From Aquarana catesbeiana (Eukaryota > Chordata > Amphibia > Anura > Ranidae), in contig NC_133328.1 in NCBI RefSeq assembly GCF_042186555.1, forward strand, positions 360,496,676 through 360,560,675: 64,000 nt of DNA, in the 5' to 3' direction. The notes under the pieces were generated by a model. It saw only the letters and a program-made list of their open reading frames with translations. It made no database searches and was not told the origin of the DNA. Positions 31,640 to 41,470 of the stretch are shown here, in pieces; within the stretch, counting starts at the first letter, position 1; each line of letters opens with the position of its first letter. A program made the translations under genes and the position numbers.

Positions 31640-32062
31640 TTGGGCCTTAGGTGTTGCTGTGGCCACAACACTGTAAGCCCTCACAGGGCTCTGCTGTGAA
31701 ATATTAGATCAAGAATTGTAATTACATGCCCCTGTTGAACAGGAGCTGAAAAATTAGGCCTTAGGCACTGGTGCTGGTGCCACAACACTGCAACCCCTCA
31801 CAGACACTCTAGTTGGAATGCAGGAACGAGCCCTGCTGCAAAGTATTGCATCAAAAATTGTAATTACACGCCCCTGTTAAACAAGGGCTGAAAAATTGGG
31901 CCTTAGGCACTGGTGCTGGTGCCACAACACTGCAACCCCTCACAGACACTCTAGTTGGAATGCAGGAACGAGCCCTGCTGCAAAGTATTACATCAAAAAT
32001 CGTAATTACACGCCCCTGTTAAACAGGGGCTGAAAAATTGTGCCTTAGGCACTGGTGGTGGC
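31640..32062. repeat. 142-bp tandem repeat in the hAT 3' region
   Basis: Copies of 'ccttaggcactggtgctggt...cctgttaaacaggggctga' recur with a 142-bp period at 31761, 31903 and 32045, with a diverged, shorter unit from 31645. They lie just downstream of the transposase stop on the minus strand, so they would form its 3' UTR. Confidence 0.9.
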
Positions 32063-32190
32063 ACCCAGAACCAAAAATGTTCTTACAAGTTATCAGCGTG
32101 ATGATTGAGGAGGAAGAGGATAATTACTCAGGGATAGTCACTCAGCATCAGCATAGGCAGTCTTTGAAGGGATCTGAGATTTCAAAAAAA

Positions 32191-35100
32191 TTATTCGGTT
32201 ACATCAGCATCAGGTGCTTGGTAGCTGGTGGTGATCCAAGACTCATTCATTTTTATGAAGGTCAGTCGATCGACCGAGTCAGTGGACAGACGCACCCTGT
32301 GATCGGTTACCACGCCTCCAGCAGCACTGAATGTGCGTTCCGAAAGAACGCTGGATGCAGGACAGGCCAGTAGCTCAATTGCATACTGTGCAAGCTCTGG
32401 CCAGTGATCCATCCTCAAGACCCAGTAACCCAGAGGATTTTCGGTGGGAAAGGTGTCCAAGTCTGATCTTGCCCCTAGGTATTCCTGCACCATGTAAAAC
32501 AGACGCTGGCGATGGTTGCTGGAACCGATCATACCTTGGGGCTGCGGACCAAAAAATTGTCTGAACGCATCGGTCAGACGGCCACCTTCTCCACCGCTCC
32601 TTCTTTGACTGACTGAAGCCTCAGCAACACGTTGTCCAGAAACAGGAGTTTGTAACCTCCCAGTCTCTGGGAACGCGTTGCACAGACCTTTCTGCAAGGC
32701 CTCCCGAAGATGTTTAATCCTCTGCTCCCTCTGCGATGGCAAGATAAGGTCCGCAACCTTACCCTTGTAACGTGGATCAAGGAGGGTTGCCAGCCAGTAT
32801 TGGTCCTTCTCCTTGATACCACAAATACGAGGATCCTTACGCAGGCTTTGCAGGATCAGGGAGGCCATGCAGCGTAGGTTTGCTGAGGCATTCGGTCCGG
32901 AGTCCTCTGGGTCACTAAGGACGACATGGTCCGCAGCCACCTCCTCCCAGCCACGTACAAGTCCATGTGTTTCTTGGGACTGATCCCTTAAAAACTGCTG
33001 CTGATGCTGAGTGCCAGGCTCCACCTCCATACTGACACAATCTTCCTCCTCCTCCTCCTCCTCTTCCTCCTCGTCCTCTTCCTGTGTGATCGGCGGGCAC
33101 GCAGGAACACTGTCTGGATAAAGGGGGCCTTGAGAGCTAAGGAAGTCCTCCTCTTCCTGCCTCTGTTCTGCCTCAAGTGCCCTGTCCATTATTCCACGCA
33201 GCGTGTGCTCCAACAGGTGGACAAGGGGGACAGTGTCACTGATGCATGCACTGTCACTGCTCACCATCCTCGTGGCCTCCTCAAATGGTGACAGGACAGT
33301 GCATGCATCCCTGATCATGGCCCACTGGCGTGGGGAAAAAAAACCAAGCTCCCCTGACCCTGTCCTGGTGCCATAGTCGCACAGGTACTCATTGATGGCC
33401 CTCTGCTGCGTGTGCAGCTGCTGCAGCATGGCCAACGTTGAGTTCCACCTGGTGGGCATGTCACAGATTAGGCGGTTCTTGGGCAGGTTAAACTCCTTTT
33501 GGAGGTCCGTCAGCCGAGCACTGGCATTATATGACCGGCGGAAATGCACACAGACTTTCCTGGCCTGCCCCAGGACATCCTGTAAGCCCGGGTACCTGCC
33601 CAAGAACCGCTGCACCACCAAGTTAAGGACGTGAGCCAAACAGGGCACATGGGTCATTTGTCCCTGTCGGAGGGCAGAGAGGAGATTGGTGCCATTGTCG
33701 CAAACCACCATTCCTGCCTTAAGTTGGCGTGGCGTCAACCACCTCTGAACCTGCCCCTGCAGAGCTGACAGAACCTCTGCCCCAGTGTGGCTCCTGTCCC
33801 CCAAGCACACCAGCTCAAGCACCGCATGGCATCTTTTGGCCTGCGTACTTGCGTAGCCCCTTGAACGACTACGGAGCACCGCTGGTTCCGAGGAAGAGGC
33901 CATGGAGGAAGAAGAAGAGGAGGGGGTGGAGGAGAGAGGTGTGTCACAATCATTAGCATTTTGGAGGCGTGGTGGCGGAACAACCTCCAACACTACTGCA
34001 CCTTGTCCTGCATCCTTCCCAGCTGCCAGCAGAGTCACCCAATGTGCCGTGAAACTTAGGTAACGTCCCTGTCCATGCCTGCTGGACCATGAGTCAGCGG
34101 TAATATGCACCTTACCGCTGACCGCCCTGTCCAGCGAGGCATGGACATTGCCTTCCACATGCTGGTAGAGAGCCGGAATCGCCTTCCGTGAGAAAAAGTG
34201 GCGTTTGGGTACCTGCCACTGAGGAACCGCACATTCCACAAACTCACGGAAGGGGGCAGATTCTACCAACTGAAAAGGCAGCAGTTGAAGTGCTAGCAGT
34301 TTTGCCAAGCTAGCATTCAACCGTTGGGCATGTGGATGGCTGGGAGCAAACTTCTTTCGGCGGTGCAGCAGCTGGGGCAGGGAAATTTGCCTGGTACAAT
34401 CTGACGTCGGTGTACCAAAATCAGATTGCCCACAAGTACGTGGCTGTGACACACCTAATTCTACACCTTCATTCCTCTCAGTGCAGGTCTCAGAGAGGAC
34501 TGAAGGTCTAGTGGGGTTGGAAATCTCAGCTGATGAGGAGCAAGCAGAGGTCCTCTTTGTTCTTTGGTGTGGGTCTTTTAGATACGCTTGCCAACGAATT
34601 GCATGGCAGGTCAACATATGTCTGGTCAAGCATGTGGTACCCAAGCGGGAGATGTTTTGGCCACGCGAGATACGCTTGAGACATATGCTGCAAATAGCAG
34701 CGGTGCGATCTGATGCACTCGTCTCAAAAAAGGCCCACACCAAAGAACTTTTTGAATAACGCGCAGAGACTGCAGCGCCCTGCACATGTGGAGCTTTGGG
34801 GTGTGATGCAGTCAATGTGCTGCCCTTAGGCTGGCCCCTGGAGGGCATCCTGCCTCGTTGGTGATGTGCCGCCTCCTCCTCCTCCTCCTCCTCTCTCCTA
34901 TCAGGCACCCACGTTGAGTCAGTGACCTCATCATCCCCTCCCTCCTCATCACTGGAGCAAACCTGGCAGTATGCTGCAGCAGGGGGAGCATGACTGCCAG
35001 ATTGCTGTCCTTCTTGGGCACCCCCTCTGTCCGTGCTCGTGTTACTGCCTTCATCGAGCTCAGTATCATCATCAGAGCCTTCCAAACGCTGGGCATCCTC

Positions 35101-35490
35101 CTGGAGCATGTACCCAACACTGTGGTCAAACAGTTCGAGGGACTCCTCAGGAGGACATGGTGGGGCTAGGGAAGGAGTCACTGATGACATTGAGCCGAGG
35201 GAAGAGGCCGCTGCTTTGCCAGACAAAGTACCCTGGGCATGGGTGAGAGAGGATGAGGAGGATGAGGACGGCTTGGTCATCCACTCGACCAAGTCTTCCG
35301 CATGTTGCGGCTCAACATGGCCAGCTGCCGAAAAAAAGGCCAAGCGTGTCCCATGGCCACGTGCTGATGAGGATGCACCGTCTCCACGACCAGCACTAGA
35401 CACAGAGCCTGCTTGCCCTCTCTTATTGGCTTGTGACTGTCTGCCTCTCCTTCTTGGCCTTCCAGACATACTAATGGCCTGTAGCTGCAC
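32191..35490 (-). CDS. hAT transposase with BED zinc finger
   Basis: 1099 residues, no interruption. Residues about 1-240 are Ser/Glu-rich and disordered. A BED zinc finger lies at about 245-296 (WAFFE, then CSIC...C and H-x4-H as RHMLTCH), for terminal-repeat binding. The catalytic core has Asp in HITADSWSSRHG (about 465), Asp in VVCDNGTNLLSAL (about 597) followed by the C-x2-H motif PCLAHVLNL, then MPTRWNSTLAML, and Glu in SPFEEATRM (about 737). An acidic tract sits at 800-820. TLLDPRYKGK is at about 903, and the C-terminal hAT dimerisation block YWVLRMDHWPELAQYAIELL...LSERTFSAAGG at about 1022-1060. M1 or M8 (MSGRPRRRG) are equally plausible starts. It performs cut-and-paste transposition with 8-bp duplications. 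All catalytic positions appear intact, so activity is possible. Confidence 0.95.
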   Translation of the reverse strand: MQLQAISMSGRPRRRGRQSQANKRGQAGSVSSAGRGDGASSSARGHGTRLAFFSAAGHVEPQHAEDLVEWMTKPSSSSSSSLTHAQGTLSGKAAASSLGSMSSVTPSLAPPCPPEESLELFDHSVGYMLQEDAQRLEGSDDDTELDEGSNTSTDRGGAQEGQQSGSHAPPAAAYCQVCSSDEEGGDDEVTDSTWVPDRREEEEEEEAAHHQRGRMPSRGQPKGSTLTASHPKAPHVQGAAVSARYSKSSLVWAFFETSASDRTAAICSICLKRISRGQNISRLGTTCLTRHMLTCHAIRWQAYLKDPHQRTKRTSACSSSAEISNPTRPSVLSETCTERNEGVELGVSQPRTCGQSDFGTPTSDCTRQISLPQLLHRRKKFAPSHPHAQRLNASLAKLLALQLLPFQLVESAPFREFVECAVPQWQVPKRHFFSRKAIPALYQHVEGNVHASLDRAVSGKVHITADSWSSRHGQGRYLSFTAHWVTLLAAGKDAGQGAVVLEVVPPPRLQNANDCDTPLSSTPSSSSSSMASSSEPAVLRSRSRGYASTQAKRCHAVLELVCLGDRSHTGAEVLSALQGQVQRWLTPRQLKAGMVVCDNGTNLLSALRQGQMTHVPCLAHVLNLVVQRFLGRYPGLQDVLGQARKVCVHFRRSYNASARLTDLQKEFNLPKNRLICDMPTRWNSTLAMLQQLHTQQRAINEYLCDYGTRTGSGELGFFSPRQWAMIRDACTVLSPFEEATRMVSSDSACISDTVPLVHLLEHTLRGIMDRALEAEQRQEEEDFLSSQGPLYPDSVPACPPITQEEDEEEEEEEEEEDCVSMEVEPGTQHQQQFLRDQSQETHGLVRGWEEVAADHVVLSDPEDSGPNASANLRCMASLILQSLRKDPRICGIKEKDQYWLATLLDPRYKGKVADLILPSQREQRIKHLREALQKGLCNAFPETGRLQTPVSGQRVAEASVSQRRSGGEGGRLTDAFRQFFGPQPQGMIGSSNHRQRLFYMVQEYLGARSDLDTFPTENPLGYWVLRMDHWPELAQYAIELLACPASSVLSERTFSAAGGVVTDHRVRLSTDSVDRLTFIKMNESWITTSYQAPDADVTE

Positions 35491-35496
35491 TAAGCT

Positions 35497-35500
<4 letters not shown>

Positions 35501-35534
<34 letters not shown>
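35501..35534. repeat. (TA)n microsatellite
   Basis: About 34 bp of TA immediately upstream of the transposase start; part of the hAT 5' region. Confidence 0.95.
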
Positions 35535-35539
<5 letters not shown>

Positions 35540-35609
35540 TGATAGTGCAGCTAGCAAAATCAACTGCCTGCCTGTAGTATGAGAACACCACCAACCTTCT
35601 ACAGGTAGC

Positions 35610-36205
35610 TTTAGCTGAACACTGTGAGGTGGACGCACCCCACTAACTTGTAGGTTTAGCTGAACACTGTGAGCAGGACGCACCCCACTAACTTGTAGGT
35701 TTAGCAGAACACTGTGAGCAGGACGCACTGCACTAACTGTAAATGGTCTAGCTGCCTGACTGTGGTACTAATAGGATCAAAAGAACACCAGCAATTTTCT
35801 TTAAAATACTGTAACAAGACAAGCCTGCCTGTCAGTAAGAAGATAACAGAAACGGATCTAGCTGAACACTGTGAGCAGGACGCACCCCACTAGCTTGTAG
35901 GTTTAGCTGAACACTGTGAGGTGGACGCACCCCACTAACTTGTAGGTTTAGCTGAACACTGTGAGCAGGACGCACCCCACTTACTTGTAGGTTTAGCAGA
36001 ACACTGTGAGCAGGACGCACTGCACTAAATGTAAATAGTCTAGCTGCCTGACTGTGGTACTAATAGGATCAAAAGAACACCAGTAATTTTCTTCAAAATA
36101 CTGTAACAAGACAAGCCTGCCTGTCAGTAGGAATATAACAGGAACGGATCTAGCTGAACACTGTGAGCAGGACGCACTGCACTAAATGTAAATAGTCTAG
36201 AAGAT
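35610..36205. repeat. Tandem 45-47-bp repeats, higher-order duplicated, in the hAT 5' region
   Basis: Units with the core 'gctgaacactgtgagcagga' and 'cgcaccccactaacttgtag' occur three times at 35610-35735 and about four times at 35860-36030, with a remnant at 36155-36185. Each cluster is followed by the same 'gcctgactgtggtactaata' segment, so a larger block of about 290 bp has also been duplicated. Upstream of the transposase; may hold binding or promoter sites. Confidence 0.9.
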
Positions 36206-36236
36206 AACAGGAACGGATCTAGCTAAACTGAATACA

Positions 36237-36318
<82 letters not shown>
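36237..36318. repeat. (TA)n microsatellite
   Basis: About 82 bp of TA inside the hAT 5' region. Confidence 0.97.
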
Positions 36319-36321
<3 letters not shown>

Positions 36322-36503
36322 ACACCTGGGATGCATATATATACACAATACACTTTAAGTGCAGCTAACTGACTGACTGTCCTGCCTAATCTAGCTAACT
36401 CAAATGAAATGACACTGTCTCTCTCTCTCTCTAAGCACACCGGAACACACTGCACAGGGCCGCCGTGCAGGCGGCCTTATATAGTGTGGGGCGTGTACTA
36501 AAT

Positions 36504-36620
36504 CCCCTGAGCCATAATTGGCCAAAGCCTCCTTGGCTTTGGCCAATTATGGCTCTCTGTTAAGGCGGCGCTGTGATTGGCCAAGCATGTGGGTCATAGT
36601 GCATGCTTGGCCAATCATCA
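36504..36620. repeat. Hairpin pair in the hAT subterminal region
   Basis: 'gagccataattggccaaagc' is followed by its complement 'gctttggccaattatggctc' (36508-36555). Then 'ttggccaagcatg' pairs with 'catgcttggccaa' (36578-36615). They may serve as transposase-binding or structural elements; function not shown. Confidence 0.85.
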
Positions 36621-36777
36621 GCAAGCAATGCACTGCGATGCCGCAGTGAATTATGGGCCGTGACGCGCCACACGAATTTGGCGCGAACGGCCCATATCGT
36701 TCGCAATTCGGCGAACAATCGAACAGCCGATGTTCGAGTCGAACATGGGTTCGACTCGAACACGAAGCTCATCCCTA

Positions 36778-36785
36778 GTAAAGAG
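36778..36785. repeat. hAT target-site duplication, right (GTAAAGAG)
   Basis: Perfect copy of 30651-30658. Confidence 0.93.
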
Positions 36786-37290
36786 GGCAACTCCCTCATA
36801 TGTTGCAGCGTAATGCTGGAGAGATCTTAAAAGATATTAATTTCCATGTCATTGCATGTAATGTGGTTCTGATTCCTGGCCCTGCATATGATCTCCTCTT
36901 CCAGGGAGAAACTGACCAAATAGCAGACCACATCTCTTGGCAGGTCAGTATCCCAGCATCTCAGTTGTAGGGCTCCATGGAGCCATTTAATCTCAATAGG
37001 GGATTCCCGTGGTATGTCCAAAAGATCGTTGACAATAGTAAGGACCACCTGTTCAAGCTGGGGTTGATCAATGGTTACTGGAATACCATGTATCTGAAAC
37101 CTATGATGGTCCATAATGTGGGTTACATATGCTCTGGTGATAGTCTGTACCTGCTAAGGAGCTCTGGTGTGTTCAGCCGTAGACCGATCCAGTTCCGTCA
37201 GCCTTATTTCCATGGTTTTAATGTTGGAGTAGAGATTTGAGATGGCTGGCAAAAAGGTGCTTAATATCAAGAGCCACCAGTTGTAAGTCT
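36786..37290 (-). pseudogene. L1 ORF1 fragment, right of the hAT
   Basis: Minus strand. It encodes FQIHGIPVTIDQPQLEQVV, VLTIVNDLLDIPRESPIEIKWLHGAL, LPRDVVCYLVSFSLEEEIICRAR and INIFQDLS. This parallels RIRGIPESVEHDRISAVV, GLFNHLLDRPEHTQIGMERIHRAL, PPRDIICHIDDFSIKEELLRKARE and IYQDLS of the ORF1 at 56.3-56.6 kb. Upstream the coiled-coil part is degraded by stops. The rest of the protein lies across the hAT at 30475-30650. Confidence 0.87.
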
Positions 37291-38514
37291 ATCGGGCATG
37301 GATACTGCTCCAGACTTTCTCTGGTATGATGTCCTGTAGGGAGTATAACTGGCACAGCAGAGAAATAAACATGAACATAAACATGCACAATTATGCACAA
37401 TAATGCACAATAAAAACCTAATGGATATGACCCTGGCTGTCTCCCCCCCTCCGGTGATGTCACACCCGTCCTGCGGTTCATGTTGGTTCTCCCAGATTCT
37501 ATGGATGCTATCCAGCTACCACAAAGCACCAGCAACTTCTCCGTGCGTAGAGTGATGTCCATGAGATAATTGGAAGTGCTTCCCCATGCACCAGATGAGC
37601 TTGTTTTTAATTGTGTTTCTGTGAGTTTGCTTAATATTTTGATTAAATTGTTTATGTTAATACTACACTCAGGTAGTGCTTCCTGTTTTGTCCTTTCATC
37701 TGGACTGAAGTCGTGGACTGGTTGCCTTGTTAGGTTTGGAACAGCACAGGGATGTTATGCTGAGCTGAGTCCCGGTGTCCCAGGGTACTCCTTTTAGTCT
37801 TCCCCATGTCAAGGGGAGGGAGTTCTCCAGCCTATGTCACAAATAAAGAGCCTTGAAGGCCAGAGATCCTGAATTAGGCAGCTATTTCAGACCAAAGCTA
37901 GATTATGCCCCCTTTCATCCATTTTTATACTCTTCTATCAGCTACATTTTTTGTTTCCTTGAACCTCTATATGCTGATTTTTTTCCTTTACTAATCTACC
38001 TACCTCTTACAACTATATTGTTTTTTTAATTCTGTTTCTCTTACTTACCTGACATATAATCTAGTTGACTCCAGAATGGTAGACAAAAATAGTGCCCACT
38101 GATTACTGACTCCTGTTCTTTTACTCCAATAGTTGCATTATTTTTTTAGAAAATCATCCATTTAAGCAAAGTGTGTCCTTTCAAAAATACAAAGCATTTG
38201 TTTTAGTATATGATTTTTCACCAATTGGTTGAATATCTAACCAACACTGGTGATCATTATCACCTAAATTTCCTCCCACCTCAACAGCAGACAATCGATC
38301 CACATTTGTCATTCCTAGGTCTAGATAAGGATCTCCTGGGGTTTGGCTTTTTCCAACTGTTTCAGAGAAACTCCATTTGGGCCCTTCACTAAATCTCTAC
38401 TCCTGCTTGTAAACACAGTTTGAAAATTCCAATTAATGTCCAGCATGTTGAAGGCATTCATAATTAAAACCCCTCCTTTCATTTAAGGGAAATTAAACAC
38501 AAAAGACAAGAAAA
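37291..38514. other. Intergenic or decayed L1 5' sequence, nothing definite
   Basis: 37291-37560 could be the N-terminal part of the L1 ORF1 relic but is not readable. 37560-38514 is AT-rich with no ORF, repeat or RNA motif I recognise. Confidence 0.35.
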
Positions 38515-38603
38515 AAAGTCTGGGGTTCCCCCACAATCCACAACAGATCTTTATCTAAACATGCAGGAAAGGGAGGGGCAGTGGACATGCAGCTCCCCCC
38601 TTC
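38515..38603 (+). repeat. hAT-derived fragment
   Basis: 'tctggggttcccccacaatc', 'cagatctttatctaaacatg' and 'caggaaagggag' echo the 'aaaatccataccagaccctt ... gcatgcaacctggcaggcca' block of the derivative at 52.7 kb. Truncated by the TTAA element. Confidence 0.5.
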
Positions 38604-40424
38604 TTAACCACTTGACAACTGGGCACTTAAACCTGCTTCCTTACCAGACCAATTTTCAGCTTTCGATGCTCTCACATTTTGAATGACAATTACTCAGTCA
38701 GACAATACTGTACCCATATGAAATTTTTGTCCTTTTTTCACACAAATAGAGCTTTCTTTTGGTGGTATTTAATCACCATTGGGTTTTTTATATTTTGAGC
38801 TATAAAAGAAAAAAGACTGAAAATTTGGTAAAAAAATGAATTTTTCTTTGTTTCTGTTATAAAATTTAGCAAAGTCGTAATTTTTTTCATAAATTTTGGC
38901 CAAAATTTATACTGCTACATATCTTTGGTAAAAATAAGTACAAATTGGTGTACAATATTTGATCTTTGTGAAAGTTATAGAGTCCAAAAGCTGTGGTGCC
39001 AATATTTAAAATTGATGACACCTGAAGTACTGACGGCCTATCTAATTTCTTGAGACCCTAACATGCCAGAAAAGTACAAATACCCCCCAAATGACCCGTT
39101 TTTGGAAAGAAGACATTCCAAGGTATTTAGAAAAATGCATGGTGAGTTTTTTGAAGTTGGAATTTTTTCCCACAATTCTTTGCAAAATTAAGATTTTTTT
39201 TTTCTTTTTTTTTCCACAAAATGGTCATATTAGCAGGTTATTTCTCACACACAGCATATGCATACCACAAATTACACCCCAAAACACATTCTGCTATTAC
39301 TCCCGAGTATGGCGATACCACATGTGTGAGACTTTTACACAGCGTGGCCACATACAGAGGCCCAACATGCACGGAGCACCTTCAGGCGTTCTGGCGCACC
39401 CAGGCCAATTCTGACATTTCTCTCCTACATGTAAAAATCATCATTTATTTGCTAGAAAATTACATAAAACTCAAAAAACATTATATATGTTTTTTTAGCA
39501 AAGATCCTAGAAAATACAATGGCGGTTGTTGCAACTTTTTATCTCGCACGGTATTTGCTCAGCAATTTTTTTAATGCTTTTTTTTAGGGTAAAAAAACAG
39601 TTTTGTGCTTTAAAAAAAAACAAAACAGTAAAGTTAGCTCAATGTTTTTGCATAATGTGAAAGATGAAGTTATGCCGAGTAAACAGATACCTAACATGTC
39701 ACCCTTCAAAATTGCACACGCTCGTGGAATGGTGCCAAACTTCACTACTTAAAAATCCCCATAGGCGACGCTATAAAATTTTTTACTGGTTACATGTTTT
39801 GAGTTACAGAGGAGGTCTAGGGCCAAAATTATTGCTCTCGCTCTAACGTTCTCAGCAATACCTCACATTGTGCATTTTCATATGTGGGTGGGACTTACAT
39901 GTGCGTTCACTTCTGCATGCAAGCACACAGACAGGGGCACTTTAAAAAAAATTTTTCTTTTTATTGTTCATTTTACTTTATTTTAGTTTGACACTTTTTT
40001 CCCCCAAAAAATTTTTTTGATCACTTTTATTCCTATTACAAGGAATGTAAACATCCCTTGTAATAGGAATATGGCATGACAGGTCCTCTTTACAGTAAGA
40101 TATGGAGTCAATAAAACCCCACATCTCACCTCTAGGCTGGAAGCCTGAAATAAAAAAATAAAAAAACAAACAATCCTGGCTTCGATCGTAGTGGTGAGTC
40201 GGTAGAAGCACCGGAGGGAGGCGGGAAGGGGGGGATGTCCCCTCTTGCCTCCCGTAAGAACGATCAAGCAGTGGAACAGCTGCTATGATCATTCTTATGG
40301 TGTAGGGAATTGCCGGCTGAAAAAGCTGATATCTGAATGATGCCTGTAGCTGCAGGCATCATTCAGATATCCCCGCACAAAGTCAAGGACGTCATATGAT
40401 GGCCGGTGGGTGGGAAGTGGTTAA
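38604..40424. mobile_element. TTAA-flanked transposon, 1.8 kb, longest copy
   Basis: Starts TTAACCACTTGACAACTGGG and ends GGGTGGGAAGTGGTTAA, giving TTAACCACTT inverted termini. Same family as 6761-13548 and 13986-17597. Internal landmarks: 'ggtggtatttaatcaccatt' at 38761, 'gttatgccgagtaaacagat' at 39670, and a perfect hairpin 'cctattacaaggaatgtaaa'/complement at 40032-40068. No transposase, so mobility depended on another element. TTAA target and CC start suggest piggyBac type. Confidence 0.8.
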
Positions 40425-41470
40425 AACGCATTTTTTTTTAACACAAAGTTGTCCATTTATACAATATTTCTAACACATAGCATGTACATACCAAAAATGA
40501 CACCCCAAAATAGATTCTCCTACTCCTCCTGAGTATGGCAATACCACATGTGTGAGACTTCCACAACCTGGCCACATACAGAGGCCAAGTACAGCTGAGT
40601 ATGGCTGCGCATGGCAGAGCATGGCAGAGCATGGCCGAGTATGGCTCAGCATGGCAGGGTATTGCAGGGTATCGCCGAGTATGGCTGGGTATGGCAGAGT
40701 ATGGCTAGGTATCACCAGGCATTGCAGAGTATGGCTGGGTATGGCAGGGTATTGCAGAGTATTGCGGGGTATTGCAGAGTATTGCAGGGTATTGCACGGT
40801 ATTGCACAGTATTGCACAGTATTGCAGTGTATTGCAGAGTAGTACAGGGTATTGCAGAGTAGTGCAGGGTATTGCAGGGTATTGCAGAGTATTGTAGAGT
40901 ATTGCAGGGTATTGCAGAGTATTGCAGGGTATTGCAGAGTAGTGCAGGGTATTGCAGAGTAGTGCAGGGTATTGCAGAGTATTGCACGGTATTGCACGGT
41001 ATTGCAGAGTATTGCAGAGTATTGTAGAGTAGTGCAGAGTATTGTAGGGTATTGCAGAGTATTGCAGGGTATTGCAGAGTAGTGCAGAGTATTGCACGGT
41101 ATTGCACGGTACTGCAGAGTATTGCAGGGCATTGCAGGGTATTAGATTATGGAGGGATGGCTGAGCATGGTTGGATGGATGGATGTGACTGTATTTGTCA
41201 CAGAATAGCGCTGTGGGCACTACACATGCAGCCCACAGCGGTGCTGCCATCCGCTCTCTCAACCTCTCCTTCCACACTGTACCGATTGGTACACAGAGAG
41301 GGGAGAGAGGAACCGACATGACGTCGGTTTGTTTACATGTGATCGCTTATTTGACGGAGCGATCACATGGTAAATGGCCTTGATCAGCAGCCGTTTACTG
41401 TGATCCGTGATGGGCGGTCACGGATGTTCTCGGGTGCGCGCCCCAGGGGGCGCGTGAGACGGGATTCTGG
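40425..41470 (+). mobile_element. Second, partial TTAA-family copy containing a minisatellite
   Basis: 40441-40586 repeats the sister-copy sequence from 39225 ('taacacatagcatgtacata', 'gagtatggcaataccacatg', 'ccacatacagaggcc'). The family text then dissolves into a decamer array. 41150-41470 ('gcgctgtgggcac...', 'gatcgcttatttgacggagc', 'gggcggtcacggatg') is a further non-coding repeat segment. Right boundary uncertain. Confidence 0.6.
40587..41140. repeat. Decamer minisatellite (GTATTGCAGR)n
   Basis: About 55 units of the 10-mer 'gtattgcaga/g', with GTATGGC variants at the left and GTAGTGCAG variants scattered through the middle. The left units grade into the repeat sequence 'gagtatggcaatacc', the likely seed. 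A 10-bp unit leaves long open frames in several phases (e.g. repeating AIPCNTLQYS on the minus strand); these are artefacts. Confidence 0.96.

Larger units (their letters stand above)
30659..36777 (-). mobile_element. hAT (Ac-type) transposon, putatively autonomous
   Basis: 6119 bp with perfect 11-bp terminal inverted repeats TAGGGATGAGC and perfect 8-bp target duplications. It encodes an uninterrupted 1099-residue BED/hAT transposase. The left about 600 bp (30659-31260) is the sequence shared with most of the non-autonomous copies in the window (5982-13770, 43711-43880, 46500-47105, 52053-54257), so this element or a close relative could mobilise them. The right 300 bp carries several subterminal palindromes (e.g. 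36730-36765, TTCGAGTCGAACATG...TTCGACTCGAAC). Inserted in an L1 ORF1 relic. Confidence 0.94.

Noticed and set aside
33004..33291. Plus-strand ORF opposite the hAT transposase
   Set aside because: Antisense shadow of the transposase acidic tract.
40470..41319. Several 100-220-codon frames with repeating PCNTLQYSA text
   Set aside because: They are produced by the decamer minisatellite, whose 10-bp unit leaves open frames; no non-repeat coding sequence.
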